From Arthrobacter sp. NtRootA1 (lineage in GTDB: Bacteria; Actinomycetota; Actinomycetes; Actinomycetales; Micrococcaceae), in NCBI RefSeq assembly GCF_019976975.1, contig NZ_AP024630.1, positions 496,001 to 560,000 of the forward strand: a stretch of 64,000 nucleotides of DNA. The letters run 5' to 3'. The notes under the pieces are model-generated. The model had not been told where the DNA came from. It searched no databases and was given only the letters and a program-made list of their open reading frames with translations. Below, piece after piece: positions 37,493 through 46,285 of the stretch. The translations under genes were made by a program, and so were the position numbers. The stretch's first letter is position 1. Each line of letters begins with the position of its first letter.

Positions 37493-38623
37493 ATGACAGA
37501 TGGAAAATTGGCCGTCATCGGCCTCGGCACCATTGGCAGTATGGCCCTATGGCAGGCGTCACGACTGTCCGATTCCGTGGTCGGCTTCGAAGCGCAAGTC
37601 CCTGCCCACGGACGCAGTGCCGTGGGAGGAGACACCCGCCTGTTCCGCATGCTGAACCTAAACCCCGGCTTCGACCCGATCGTGCGACGCTCCAAGCGCC
37701 TTTGGGCTGAGCTTGAGGAAGAAACGGGCCAGGACATTCTCCTGCGCTGCGGCGGACTCTACATCGGTACCGAGAACGGCGCCTACATTCCGCAACTGCT
37801 CCAGTCGGCCGCCGTGACCGGGACCGCTCACGAGATCCTCTCCCGGGAAGAAATGGCGGAGCGATACCCGCAGCACAACTTGCGTCCGGACGACGTCGCC
37901 ATATTCGATCCCGACGGCGGTGCACTGCGCACCGACCGTTCCGTCACCGCCGCGATTGCTGCAGCCCAAGCAAACGGCGCCACCGTGCTCAACAACACCC
38001 CGATCGACAGCATCACCGAAACCGCCGACGGCGTCGTCATCACCTCCGGTGATAAGTCCTGGACGTTTGAGAACGTGATCATCTCCTCAGGAGGATGGTC
38101 CCGGAAGCTCATGCCGGAAAGCCTGCAGGCACACACCCAACCGAACAGGGTTTTCCTTACCTGGTTCGTCGCGAAAGAACCCGAGCTCTTCTCCCCCCAG
38201 CGATTCCCCATCTTTGTCCGGCTCTCCGGAGAGCGATCCATGTACGGCGCCCCTGCAGTTGACGGGGCCACGGTCAAAGCAACGTTGAACTTCCGTCCGA
38301 CGCCGGCTGAGAGCGCCGATTCCTTTCCCAGGGAACTCACTCCGGCGGAGATCAACGAGACCACCGAGACGGTTTCTGAATTCTTTCCGGGGCTGTACCC
38401 GAACATCGTCCGCTCGGACGCATTTCCGGACCTGTTCACCACCGACCGGAATCCGTTGCTCGGCCGGCTGACGGCTGACAGCAGGATCTACATCGCGACC
38501 GGCTTCTCAGGTGGCGGGTTCAAAATGGCCACCGGTTATGGCGAGATGGCAGCCCTCGAAGCCCTGGGCAAGGAGACCTTCGACAATCTCGACTTCCTGC
38601 GTCCACAAAGGTTCAACAGCTGA
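37493..38623 (+). CDS. FAD-dependent amine/amino-acid oxidase, SolA (MTOX)-like, copy 2
   Basis: A 376-residue paralogue of the oxidase at 33598: AVIGLGTIGSM at the N-terminus, GRSAVGGDTRLFRMLNLNPGF and ATGFSGGGFKMATGYGE at the C-terminus. The covalent-flavin Cys of MSOX/MTOX is again absent (AFPDLFTTDRNPLLG). Two such enzymes on either side of one transporter could act on successive intermediates or on two stereoisomers; this is inference. Confidence 0.84.
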   Translation: MTDGKLAVIGLGTIGSMALWQASRLSDSVVGFEAQVPAHGRSAVGGDTRLFRMLNLNPGFDPIVRRSKRLWAELEEETGQDILLRCGGLYIGTENGAYIPQLLQSAAVTGTAHEILSREEMAERYPQHNLRPDDVAIFDPDGGALRTDRSVTAAIAAAQANGATVLNNTPIDSITETADGVVITSGDKSWTFENVIISSGGWSRKLMPESLQAHTQPNRVFLTWFVAKEPELFSPQRFPIFVRLSGERSMYGAPAVDGATVKATLNFRPTPAESADSFPRELTPAEINETTETVSEFFPGLYPNIVRSDAFPDLFTTDRNPLLGRLTADSRIYIATGFSGGGFKMATGYGEMAALEALGKETFDNLDFLRPQRFNS

Positions 38624-38691
38624 TCGCGGTCTGAACATTGATGACTGCGTCAGATTTCTGTGGTCGACGATCGACGAACGATAGAAGAGAA

Positions 38692-39228
38692 ATGGTATTT
38701 GTACACAAGCCGCAGAACCCCGCTGGGGTGACCCTAGCGGCACCAGAACACGTGAACGCGCTCTCGGCTCTAGATCGGCTCCACGCCCTTGGGCTGGAGC
38801 TCCCTGACCTCGCGGGTAATCCCTATTACGTAGATCACCGGTCGGTGGGCGACGTCATCCACATCTCGGGCCAACTTCCTTACAAGGACGGTCAACTGCT
38901 GGGTCAAGGAATTGTCGGTCGGGAGGTGACGCTCGAGACCGCCAGAGGGCTCGCGCGCCATGCCGCACTCAACTGCCTTGCGGCTGCCCTGCAGGCGGTG
39001 GGTGACCTGGACCGGGTCCGGATCGTGCAGATGTTGGTGTACGTGGCCAGCGCCCCCGACTTTGGCCTGCAGTCCCGGGTCGCGGAAGCGGCCAGTGAAT
39101 TGCTTATCGAGGTATTGGGCGAGAACGGACGTCATGCACGTACCGCGATCGGGGTCGCGGGGCTACCGCGCATCTCCCCAGTCGAAATTCAAATGATCTG
39201 CACGACGGACCAGAGAAACAAACAATGA
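38692..39228 (+). CDS. RidA/YjgF-family imine deaminase-like protein
   Basis: A 178-residue protein with the YjgF fold: DVIHISGQLPYKDGQL, ARHAALNCLAAALQAVGDLDRVRIVQMLVYVASAPDF and RTAIGVAGLP, where the Arg matches the RidA active-site position. RidA proteins hydrolyse reactive imines and enamines released by flavin oxidases and PLP enzymes, which fits its neighbours. The N-terminus is longer than in classic RidA (about 128). ATG 38692 follows AGAAGAGA. Confidence 0.88.
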   Translation: MVFVHKPQNPAGVTLAAPEHVNALSALDRLHALGLELPDLAGNPYYVDHRSVGDVIHISGQLPYKDGQLLGQGIVGREVTLETARGLARHAALNCLAAALQAVGDLDRVRIVQMLVYVASAPDFGLQSRVAEAASELLIEVLGENGRHARTAIGVAGLPRISPVEIQMICTTDQRNKQ

Positions 39229-39253
39229 GAAGTCAGAAAAAGAGGAGTACAAC

Positions 39254-40360
39254 GTGAACCGCCTCCAAAAGGCGCTGGACGCCCTCGTCGATAGGATCGA
39301 CACCCCGTCACCGATCGTGCTGGTGGACGTGATGCAGGAGAACATCGACCGTATGCAGGGCTTCGCCGCCCAGCACGGCCTTGATCTGCGGCCGCACGTC
39401 AAGACACACAAGTGCGTCGAGATTGGCCGGCGTCAGGTCAAAGCCGGAGCTGTCGGGATCACCGCAGGAAATGTGGGCGAGGCCGAGGTCTTTGCCGCGG
39501 CTGGATTCGACGATATCTTCATCGCCTACCCGGTCTGGCCCGCTGGAACGAAAGGGCCGCGGATCCGAAAGCTGTCGGAGACCACACGGCTGCGGGTCGG
39601 CGTCGATAATTTCGCGGCGATCGATGCCCTCGCTGGTGCCATGGGTGACGAACCAGACCGGTTGGAGGTCGTCATCGAAGTGGATTGTGGTGCTCGTCGT
39701 TCCGGTGCGCCACCGGAGTTCGCGGGCGAGCTAGCGGCCGCCGCCCGCAACCGCGGGCTGGTCCCGGTTGGCGTCTTCACCTATCCGGGCCACGGCAGCG
39801 CTGGTCCGGGCTCACGCAAGGGGGCCGCTGAAGACCAGGACGCAGCGCTCACCACCGCAGTACGCAGCCTCAGCGCGGCGGGCGTCAGTCCCCTCGTAGT
39901 CAGTGCCGGCTCCACTCCCACCGTAGAGTTTGCCACCAACAGCGTGATCACCGAGATCCGTCCCGGCGAGTACGTGTTCAATGACTTGAACAACGCCCGG
40001 CTCGGGGCCTGCACCCAGGACCAGATCGCGCTGTTCCTCGCCGGGACGGTGGTCAGCGACTGGGTCCCCGACCAGGTCATGCTCGATGTAGGCACCAAAG
40101 CCCTCGGCCGCGAAGGCACCCCAGAGATCGGTTACGGCGGCATCGCAGGCACCGCGGCTGTCCTGTCCAGGCTCAACGAATACCACGGATTCCTGCCCCT
40201 GCCTGCAGGAGACTTCTGCCCGGGAGTCGGGACCGTGCTGCCAGTGGTGCCGAACCACGTCTGCCCGGTGGTGGTTAATTTCGAGGAGTACATCGTCACC
40301 GACAGCACAGGCACCTCCCTGGAGCGGTGGCGGGTAGACGCCCGCGGATTCCTCAATTGA
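39254..40360 (+). CDS. D-threonine aldolase / D-serine dehydratase-like PLP enzyme (DSD1 family)
   Basis: A 368-residue fold-type III PLP enzyme: RPHVKTHKCVEIGRRQ near residues 46-61 contains the PLP lysine, GVFTYPGHG and VSAGSTPTVEF follow, and PNHVCPVV near the C-terminus is the His/Cys metal site of this family. It may split a beta-hydroxy-D-amino acid into glycine plus an aldehyde or dehydrate it; the aldehyde could feed the SDR and aldehyde dehydrogenase behind it. GTG 39254 follows AGAGGAG. Confidence 0.88.
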   Translation: MNRLQKALDALVDRIDTPSPIVLVDVMQENIDRMQGFAAQHGLDLRPHVKTHKCVEIGRRQVKAGAVGITAGNVGEAEVFAAAGFDDIFIAYPVWPAGTKGPRIRKLSETTRLRVGVDNFAAIDALAGAMGDEPDRLEVVIEVDCGARRSGAPPEFAGELAAAARNRGLVPVGVFTYPGHGSAGPGSRKGAAEDQDAALTTAVRSLSAAGVSPLVVSAGSTPTVEFATNSVITEIRPGEYVFNDLNNARLGACTQDQIALFLAGTVVSDWVPDQVMLDVGTKALGREGTPEIGYGGIAGTAAVLSRLNEYHGFLPLPAGDFCPGVGTVLPVVPNHVCPVVVNFEEYIVTDSTGTSLERWRVDARGFLN

Positions 40361-40363
40361 CCC

Positions 40364-40392
40364 GCTGGGGGACGGGATCTCCGTCCCCCAGC
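40364..40392 (+). terminator. Intercistronic hairpin after the DSD1-type gene
   Basis: GCTGGGGGACGG (40364-40375) pairs perfectly with CCGTCCCCCAGC (40381-40392), loop GATCT; no U-run. It lies inside the operon, so it may attenuate or protect the upstream message. Confidence 0.7.
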
Positions 40393-40434
40393 CGCAATCC
40401 AAGCAAACCAGCATCACACGATGGAGTGTCCGAA

Positions 40435-41169
40435 TTGAGACTTGACAAGACGACGGCCGTGGTAAGCGGAGCCAGCAGCGGAATCGGCGAAGCAGTAAAT
40501 TCCCGTTTCCGCAGCGAAGGCGCGCGACTGCTGCTCACCGGCCGCAGGAAGCAACTGGACAGCGCCCAGCCCGACGACGTGTACGTCCCCGGGGATCTCA
40601 ACGACGAGGCGTTCGTCGAAAGCCTGGCCCGCCGGGCCGCCGAATCGTTCGGCACCGTTGACGTCGTCGTCCTTAATCACGGCCTGCAGGTGACTGGCCC
40701 ACTGACGGAGATGGCGTACGAGGATGCGAAAAACGTGCTCCACAGCAACCTGCTTAGCTCGTTTCTGATGATGAAGCACTTCGCTCCGTTGATGCCTGCA
40801 ACGGGAGGCTCGTTCGTCTTGGTCAGTTCCCGGCTGGGCATGGTTGGCATGGCTGATCAGGTTCTCTACTCCGCGGCTAAGGGCGGCCTGATCATGCTCG
40901 CGAAGGGTGCTGCAATCGAATGGGCATCACGCAACGTCCGCGTCAACGTGGTCGCACCAGGTCTGACCGTCACACCGGTCATCGAAGCTTCAATCCAACG
41001 CAGGCCCGACCCCGAGGCCTACCGGGCCCAGCGCGAGGGGCAGATCCCGCTCCAGCGCCTCGCCACCCCGGAGGAAATCGCCGACGCCATTCTCTTCCTC
41101 GCCTCCAAAGAATCGTCCTACATCACTGGCGCGGTGCTCCCGGTCGACGGCGGCTACACCGCCTTCTAG
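40435..41169 (+). CDS. Short-chain dehydrogenase/reductase (SDR)
   Basis: A protein of about 244 residues of the classic SDR type: VSGASSGIGEAV (cofactor loop), VLNHGLQ in place of NNAG, FVLVSSRLGMVG with the catalytic Ser, YSAAKGG with Tyr and Lys, and a C-terminal ITGAVLPVDGGYTAF. It oxidises or reduces an alcohol or aldehyde with NAD(P). TTG 40435 has GGAG 8 bases upstream; GTG 40426 is the alternative. It follows a strong hairpin at 40364. Confidence 0.88.
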   Translation: MRLDKTTAVVSGASSGIGEAVNSRFRSEGARLLLTGRRKQLDSAQPDDVYVPGDLNDEAFVESLARRAAESFGTVDVVVLNHGLQVTGPLTEMAYEDAKNVLHSNLLSSFLMMKHFAPLMPATGGSFVLVSSRLGMVGMADQVLYSAAKGGLIMLAKGAAIEWASRNVRVNVVAPGLTVTPVIEASIQRRPDPEAYRAQREGQIPLQRLATPEEIADAILFLASKESSYITGAVLPVDGGYTAF

Positions 41170-41209
41170 CACGCCCCTCCCGTCAAGCTTGCAACAGGAG
41201 CAACACACT

Positions 41210-42670
41210 ATGAGTACTGGAACCACCTTGGACTTCACCAGAACCGAGCTTTTCATCGGCGGGAAATGGATACCTGCCACCACGGGCGCGACTCTGCCAG
41301 TCATCAACCCTGCCACCGGAGAAGTGATTGCGCACGTTGCAGACGCCACGGTCAAGGATGGAATGACCGCACTGGACGCTGCCTGCGCAGCACAGGATTC
41401 CTGGGCAGCAACACCGGCAAGGGAACGCGCCGACATCCTCGCCCGCACCTATCAGGCCATCGTCGCCCGCCGCGACGATTTCGCCCGCCTGATCGTGGAT
41501 GAGATGGGCAAGCCCTGGGCCGAAGCCCAATCGGAAGTCGACTACGGTGCAGGTTTCTTCCGCTGGTTCGCAGAATCCGCCGGACGTATCCACACCGAAG
41601 GCCAGTTCGGCGTGGAACCTGGCTCCAACTATCACATCGCCGTCTCCAAGCGACCCGTCGGCCCGTCCCTGCTAATCACCCCGTGGAACTTTCCGTTGGC
41701 CATGGGCGCCCGGAAGATTGCACCGGCCTTGGCCGCTGGCTGCACTACCGTCCTCAAGCCCGCTGCCCAGACCCCACTCACTTCGCTGTTGCTCGCCGAG
41801 GTCCTCCAGGAAGCGGGCGTCCCCGCCGGTGTGGTGAACGTCGTCGTTACGGACAACTCCCGGGACGTGGTCGGCGCCATCATGAATGACTGCCGGACGC
41901 GCAAGATCTCATTCACGGGCTCCACGCAAGTAGGCCGGGTGCTCCTGGCCCAAGCCGCACAGAACGTTATGAATACGTCCATGGAACTCGGCGGGAATGC
42001 CCCGCTGATCGTATTCGACGACGCCGACCTTGACGCTGCAATCGAAGGCGCCTACCTCGCCAAGCTCCGGAACGGTGGTCAGTCCTGCGTCGCAGCCAAC
42101 CGAATCTATGTCCAGGCCGGCATCGCGCCCGAGTTCACCAAACGCTTCACAGAACGCCTCGCCCGCGTCACCGTAGGCAACGGCCACGATCCCAGCACCG
42201 GCCTCGGACCACTTATCGATGACAAGCAACGCGCAACCGTCCACAATCTCGTCACGGACGCCGTCGCCAAGGGCGCAACCTGCCTCACCGGCGGCCGGTT
42301 CGTCGACGGCCCCGGCTACTACTACCAGCCCACCGTCCTAATCGACATTCCTGCCGAGGCCAGCATCCGGGAAGACGAAATCTTCGGCCCCGTCGCAGCG
42401 ATCTATACCTTCGACACCGAAGAAGAAGCCATCGTCGAAGCGAATGCCACTCCCTACGGACTGGCTTCGTACATCTTCACCCAGGACCTGACCAGGGCGC
42501 TGCGCGTCGCGGACGCGATTGATGCAGGCATGACAGGCATCAACCGAGGGCTCATCAGCAACCCGGCCGCGCCCTTCGGCGGGACCAAACAATCAGGCCT
42601 CGGCCGTGAAGGGGGCATCGAAGGCCTGGAGGCCTACCAGGAAACCAAATACACCGGCATCCAACTCTGA
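41210..42670 (+). CDS. NAD(P)-dependent aldehyde dehydrogenase, succinate-semialdehyde dehydrogenase-like
   Basis: A 486-residue ALDH. TPWNFPLAMGARKIAPALAAG, FTGSTQVGR, ELGGNAPLIVFDDAD (catalytic Glu) and GGQSCVAANRIYV (catalytic Cys293) are all present, as in the GabD/DoeC group. It should oxidise a semialdehyde made by the preceding enzymes, sending it to central metabolism. ACAGGAG lies 9 bases before ATG 41210. It is the last gene of the rightward cluster. Confidence 0.92.
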   Translation: MSTGTTLDFTRTELFIGGKWIPATTGATLPVINPATGEVIAHVADATVKDGMTALDAACAAQDSWAATPARERADILARTYQAIVARRDDFARLIVDEMGKPWAEAQSEVDYGAGFFRWFAESAGRIHTEGQFGVEPGSNYHIAVSKRPVGPSLLITPWNFPLAMGARKIAPALAAGCTTVLKPAAQTPLTSLLLAEVLQEAGVPAGVVNVVVTDNSRDVVGAIMNDCRTRKISFTGSTQVGRVLLAQAAQNVMNTSMELGGNAPLIVFDDADLDAAIEGAYLAKLRNGGQSCVAANRIYVQAGIAPEFTKRFTERLARVTVGNGHDPSTGLGPLIDDKQRATVHNLVTDAVAKGATCLTGGRFVDGPGYYYQPTVLIDIPAEASIREDEIFGPVAAIYTFDTEEEAIVEANATPYGLASYIFTQDLTRALRVADAIDAGMTGINRGLISNPAAPFGGTKQSGLGREGGIEGLEAYQETKYTGIQL

Positions 42671-42723
42671 CCTGATCTGGGCTGCGTTAGGGGAGAAATT
42701 CCTGCTACCGGACGAATCCAGGG

Positions 42724-44088
42724 CTAGCGGGCCTCAAGGTCCTCGAGTGTCTTTCCCTTGGTGTCCGAGGACAACAGGGTTGCCAACGCTGAGACGAGGC
42801 AGATGCCCAGAGTGGTCAGTCCGATGACCATCGGGATGTTCTGAGATCCCGGAGGGGCTATGGCCGTGAACAGGCTCGGGAAGAACGAGGCGATCATGAG
42901 GCCGATGTTCTGCGAGACTGCGAAGCCCGTCACCCGCATCCGCATGGGGAACTGCTCCTGGAAGAACGTGGCGAAGGTGGCGTTCCACATCTGGAACAGG
43001 ATGCCCTGGACGATGACGACGCAGACGAAGATCAGCGGCAGGCTGCCCTGTTCGATCGCCCACAGGTACACGAAAGTCAGCAAGCCGCCCGCGATCCCGC
43101 CTGCAACCATGAGCGTCCGCCGGCCAATCCGGTCTGACAGTGCCCCGAACAACGGGATAGTCACCACTGCAGCTACGTTTGCGGCCATGGTCACCCAGAG
43201 GAATTCACTGCTGGAGAAGCCGTTGCCATAGCTCTTCTGGGTGGCGAACGATACGCCGAAGATCAGGGTGGCCATGCCGATGACGTTCGTGAAGGTCATC
43301 GCAACGCAGCGGACCAGGACCCACGGGTGGGTGCGCAGGAGGTCTGCGAGGGGGAACCGGCGTTTGGTGCTGGGCTCTTCCGACTGCGCCAGGTATGCGG
43401 GTGGCTCCTGCACGCGGCGGCGGATGATGTAGCCGGCCAGGATCACGACCGCGCTGAGGAGGAACGGCAGCCGCCAGCCCCAGGAATGGAACTGGTCATC
43501 AGGCAGGAGGGCGGCGAGTGGAATGAGGACAGCCGTGGCGAGGATGGAGCCCACCTGCGTGCCCTGAAGGCTGAAGCTCGCGAAGAAGCCCCGCCTTGCA
43601 TCGGGGGAGTGCTCTACGATCATCGCGCTGGCACCACCGAGTTCGCCGGCAACGGCGAAGCCCTGGATCAAGCGGAGGATCACCAGAAGGACTGGGGCAA
43701 GAAGCCCCACCTGTCCATAGGTTGGCAGGAGTCCTACCGCGAAAGTAGCGAACCCCATGAGCAGCATTGCGAAGACGAGGACTTTCTTGCGTCCATGCCT
43801 GTCACCGTAGGCACCCAGGACCACTGCTCCGAGCGGGCGGGAAACGTACCCCACAGCATAGGTGGCCAGGGAAGCGATGATACCCACGGTTGGGTTCTCC
43901 GTGGGGAAGAAGATCGTGGGGAAAAGCAACGTCGCAGCCAGTGAATAGAGCGCGAAGTCGTAGTACTCCAGCGCGCTTCCGATCCAGCCGCTCATTGCGG
44001 CCTTCTTCGGGTCCTTCCGGGCGATGGTGTCGTGGCCGATGGTGTCGTCCTGGGTGGAAGGGGTATCCCTCCGATGCGTGACGGTCAT
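42724..44088 (-). CDS. MFS metabolite:H+ symporter (MHS family)
   Basis: A 454-residue permease with about 12 hydrophobic segments. MSGWIGSALEYYDFALYSLAATLLFPTIFFP is the MHS N-terminus (ShiA, ProP, KgtP), GAYGDRHGRKKVLVF is loop 2-3 and RLIQGFAVAGELGGA is TM4-5. It imports an organic acid or zwitterion. Being convergent with the catabolic cluster, it may bring in a related compound. The start at 44088 has GGAG 8 bases upstream; the longer frame to 44163 lacks one. Confidence 0.88.
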   Translation of the reverse strand: MTVTHRRDTPSTQDDTIGHDTIARKDPKKAAMSGWIGSALEYYDFALYSLAATLLFPTIFFPTENPTVGIIASLATYAVGYVSRPLGAVVLGAYGDRHGRKKVLVFAMLLMGFATFAVGLLPTYGQVGLLAPVLLVILRLIQGFAVAGELGGASAMIVEHSPDARRGFFASFSLQGTQVGSILATAVLIPLAALLPDDQFHSWGWRLPFLLSAVVILAGYIIRRRVQEPPAYLAQSEEPSTKRRFPLADLLRTHPWVLVRCVAMTFTNVIGMATLIFGVSFATQKSYGNGFSSSEFLWVTMAANVAAVVTIPLFGALSDRIGRRTLMVAGGIAGGLLTFVYLWAIEQGSLPLIFVCVVIVQGILFQMWNATFATFFQEQFPMRMRVTGFAVSQNIGLMIASFFPSLFTAIAPPGSQNIPMVIGLTTLGICLVSALATLLSSDTKGKTLEDLEAR

Positions 44089-44291
44089 TCGCTGAACTCC
44101 TGTGTCGTCGTTGGCAAGGAACAAAAACTCTTCCAATCCAGGACTGAACAATGCGGTGCTCATTCAGCATGAGGAAGGTTGCTATGTGGATTGATCCAAC
44201 TCTTGAATCGATTCATTAATCATACGATGTGACCTGCGATACGTCAAAGGCTGCTGTAGAGGGATTGTCAGGTTGACCGACGGGAAACGCA
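44089..44291. promoter_or_regulatory. Upstream region of the MHS permease with a 12-bp dyad
   Basis: TGAATCGATTCA at 44204-44215 is a perfect palindrome with a central CG, of LacI/GntR type, about 115 bases upstream of the permease start. The rest of the gap 44089-44412 holds the 44292 terminator and nothing else recognisable. Confidence 0.4.
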
Positions 44292-44364
44292 CGACGGCGG
44301 CAGGCCGCCACGGTTCCAAAAGAACCTTGGTTCTTCGAAACCGAAAGGCGACCAGCCGCCGTCG
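44292..44364 (-). terminator. Complex terminator after the kinase gene, CGACGGCGGC family
   Basis: CGACGGCGGC (44292-44301) pairs perfectly with GCCGCCGTCG (44355-44364); inner GGTTC/GAACC (44312-44316/44322-44326) and a second small stem. It ends the fructose operon. Confidence 0.75.
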
Positions 44365-44412
44365 GGATTTGGCCGTTTATTCAGGAGTCAGGCCATCAGG
44401 GAAAGACCTTAA

Positions 44413-45372
44413 TTACGGGGCAACAGGAAGCGGGTCGCTGAGGGACGTGCCCAGCCGGGCTTGCAGTTCCGAAACGGTGGGCGGGTTGGCGCCGGAGCGA
44501 CTGACCGTGATTGCTGCGGCCATTGACGCCGTCTGTCCAATGCTTTCCAGTGCTCCCGGCGCAAATCCTTCTTCGCCCTCCGCCAAAAGGCCGAAGATGA
44601 GGGCGGACATGTAGGAGTCGCCGGCGCCGATGGTGTCAGCAACCTCGGTTTTCACGGAGGGGATGTTGAACTTCGCACTTTGTGTGGCGAGGAGGGCGCC
44701 ATCAGCGCCGAGGGTGATGACGGCAAGGCGCGCACCCTGGGCGAGCAGGCGGGACGTGACCTCGTCCGGAGACGACGTCGGGTAGAGCCAGTGAGCATCT
44801 TCGTCGCTGAGTTTTACGACATCCGTGAGAGGAAGCAGGTCCTCGAAGATACTCTTTGCCTCGGCATGGCTGCCAAGCAGGGCAGGGCGGATATTGGGGT
44901 CATAGGTGACCAGGCACGACTTGTGGCCTTGCTCGAGAAGAGAGCGAACGGTGGACGCTCCCGGGGCCAGGAATGTGGCAATGGAGCCCGTGTGAAGGAC
45001 TTTCGGGATCATGGCAGGCGCTACCGGAGCCAGCTCCCAGGCAATGTCGAACACGTAGCTGGCCGAGCCATCAGCTGCGAGTGTTGCGGTAGCGGTGGCT
45101 GTGCGTTCAAGGGACGCCGACCCCGGAAGAAGCCGGACGCCTGCGCTCTGGAGGTGGTTGGCGATGGCGTTCCCGTGGTCGTCTTCGCCGATTGCTGTGA
45201 GCAACCCCGTGGATACGCCGAGCCGGCCAAGGCCATAGGCGACATTCGCCGGGGATCCTCCCGGATAGCTGATGGATCCTTCGGGGGTGTTGACGATGTC
45301 AATCAGGGCTTCGCCGATTACAACGACATCCAGCTGGTCATGGGCGGAGGTGCCGGGGGGAGGCTTTTGCAT
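44413..45372 (-). CDS. PfkB-family sugar kinase, probable fructokinase
   Basis: A 319-residue kinase of the ribokinase/PfkB group: VVVIGEALIDIV at the N-terminus, SYPGGSPANVAYGLGRLG and DTIGAGDSYMSAL with the catalytic Asp near the C-terminus. In an operon with a fructose-type importer it most likely makes fructose-6-phosphate. ATG 45372 is taken because the homologous region starts there. A strong hairpin lies between it and the ATPase gene. Confidence 0.88.
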   Translation of the reverse strand: MQKPPPGTSAHDQLDVVVIGEALIDIVNTPEGSISYPGGSPANVAYGLGRLGVSTGLLTAIGEDDHGNAIANHLQSAGVRLLPGSASLERTATATATLAADGSASYVFDIAWELAPVAPAMIPKVLHTGSIATFLAPGASTVRSLLEQGHKSCLVTYDPNIRPALLGSHAEAKSIFEDLLPLTDVVKLSDEDAHWLYPTSSPDEVTSRLLAQGARLAVITLGADGALLATQSAKFNIPSVKTEVADTIGAGDSYMSALIFGLLAEGEEGFAPGALESIGQTASMAAAITVSRSGANPPTVSELQARLGTSLSDPLPVAP

Positions 45373-45414
45373 CTCGGTTCTTTCGTCGGTACCGGCTGGA
45401 CGGCCGGCTGTGGA

Positions 45415-45450
45415 TCCGTCCGCGGACCTGTGGGCAGGTCCGCGGACGGA
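45415..45450 (-). terminator. Intercistronic hairpin between ATPase and kinase genes
   Basis: The 15-base arms 45415-45429 and 45436-45450 are perfectly complementary (core GTCCGCGGAC), with a 6-base loop. It lies in the 118-base gap between two co-directional genes, so it may reduce kinase expression relative to the transporter. Confidence 0.75.
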
Positions 45451-45490
45451 GAAGGGGGCTCCGTTTGGAACGGAAGGTGCGCTGCGCCTG

Positions 45491-46285
45491 TCAGGCTTTG
45501 GCCGCACCTGTCATGATGGCGACGGCGTCGGTCATGGTGTGGGATTGCGGCGTGATGGTTGCCGCGCACTTGCCCAGGCGCTGGATGTGGATCCGGTCGG
45601 CCACGTCAAACACGTGGGGCATGTTGTGGCTGATCAGGATGACGGGCAAGCCGCGGTCGCGCAGGTCGCGGACCAACTGCAGTACCTGGTTGGATTCACG
45701 AACGCCCAGTGCCGCCGTCGGTTCGTCAAGGACAACCACCTTGGAACCGAATGCTGCGGCGCGGGCGACGGCGACTGCCTGGCGTTGGCCACCGGAAAGG
45801 TTCTCCACCGGTACAGTGACGTCCTGCAGTGTGGAAATGCCCAGCCGGGTGAGCTCTTCCTTGGCCTTTCTGCGCATGCCTTTGGTGTCGAGGATCCGGA
45901 ACAGGCTTCCCAATGGCCCGGGAAGGCGCTCTTCACGGCCGAGGAACAGGTTCGAAGCGACATCGAGGGCCGGCGAGACGGCCAGGTTTTGGTAGACCGT
46001 TTCGATGCCGTGGACCCGGGCGTCCTGTGGCCGCTTGAAGTGCACCTGCTGTCCGGACACGAAGAGTTCTCCCGTGTCCGGAACTTCGGCGCCGGTAAGG
46101 CACTTGATGAGCGTGGACTTACCGGCACCGTTATCGCCGATGATGGCCAGGACTTCGCCGGGGTAGAGGTCCAGGTTGACGCCGTCGAGGCCAACCACCC
46201 GGCCGAAGGTCTTCACGAGGTTCCTGGCTTTAAGGATGGGCTCGCGGGTTTCGGTGTGTGAGGCTTCAAATTCTGTCATGGTCAT
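45491..46285 (-). CDS. Sugar ABC transporter ATP-binding protein, FrcA-like
   Basis: A 264-residue single-domain ATPase: Walker [40 protein letters not shown] and ILISHNMPHVFDVADR. Unlike RbsA it has one nucleotide-binding domain, as in FrcA. ATG 46285 overlaps the permease stop (ATGA). With the FrcB- and FrcC-like genes it forms a fructose-type importer. Confidence 0.9.
   Translation of the reverse strand: MTMTEFEASHTETREPILKARNLVKTFGRVVGLDGVNLDLYPGEVLAIIGDNGAGKSTLIKCLTGAEVPDTGELFVSGQQVHFKRPQDARVHGIETVYQNLAVSPALDVASNLFLGREERLPGPLGSLFRILDTKGMRRKAKEELTRLGISTLQDVTVPVENLSGGQRQAVAVARAAAFGSKVVVLDEPTAALGVRESNQVLQLVRDLRDRGLPVILISHNMPHVFDVADRIHIQRLGKCAATITPQSHTMTDAVAIMTGAAKA

Noticed and set aside
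32642..42670. Reading the cluster as an ectoine/hydroxyectoine degradation operon
   Set aside because: The deacylase and aldehyde dehydrogenase resemble DoeB and DoeC, but no DoeA-type hydrolase, DoeD aminotransferase or ectoine-type binding protein is present, while SolA-like oxidases and RidA are unexplained.
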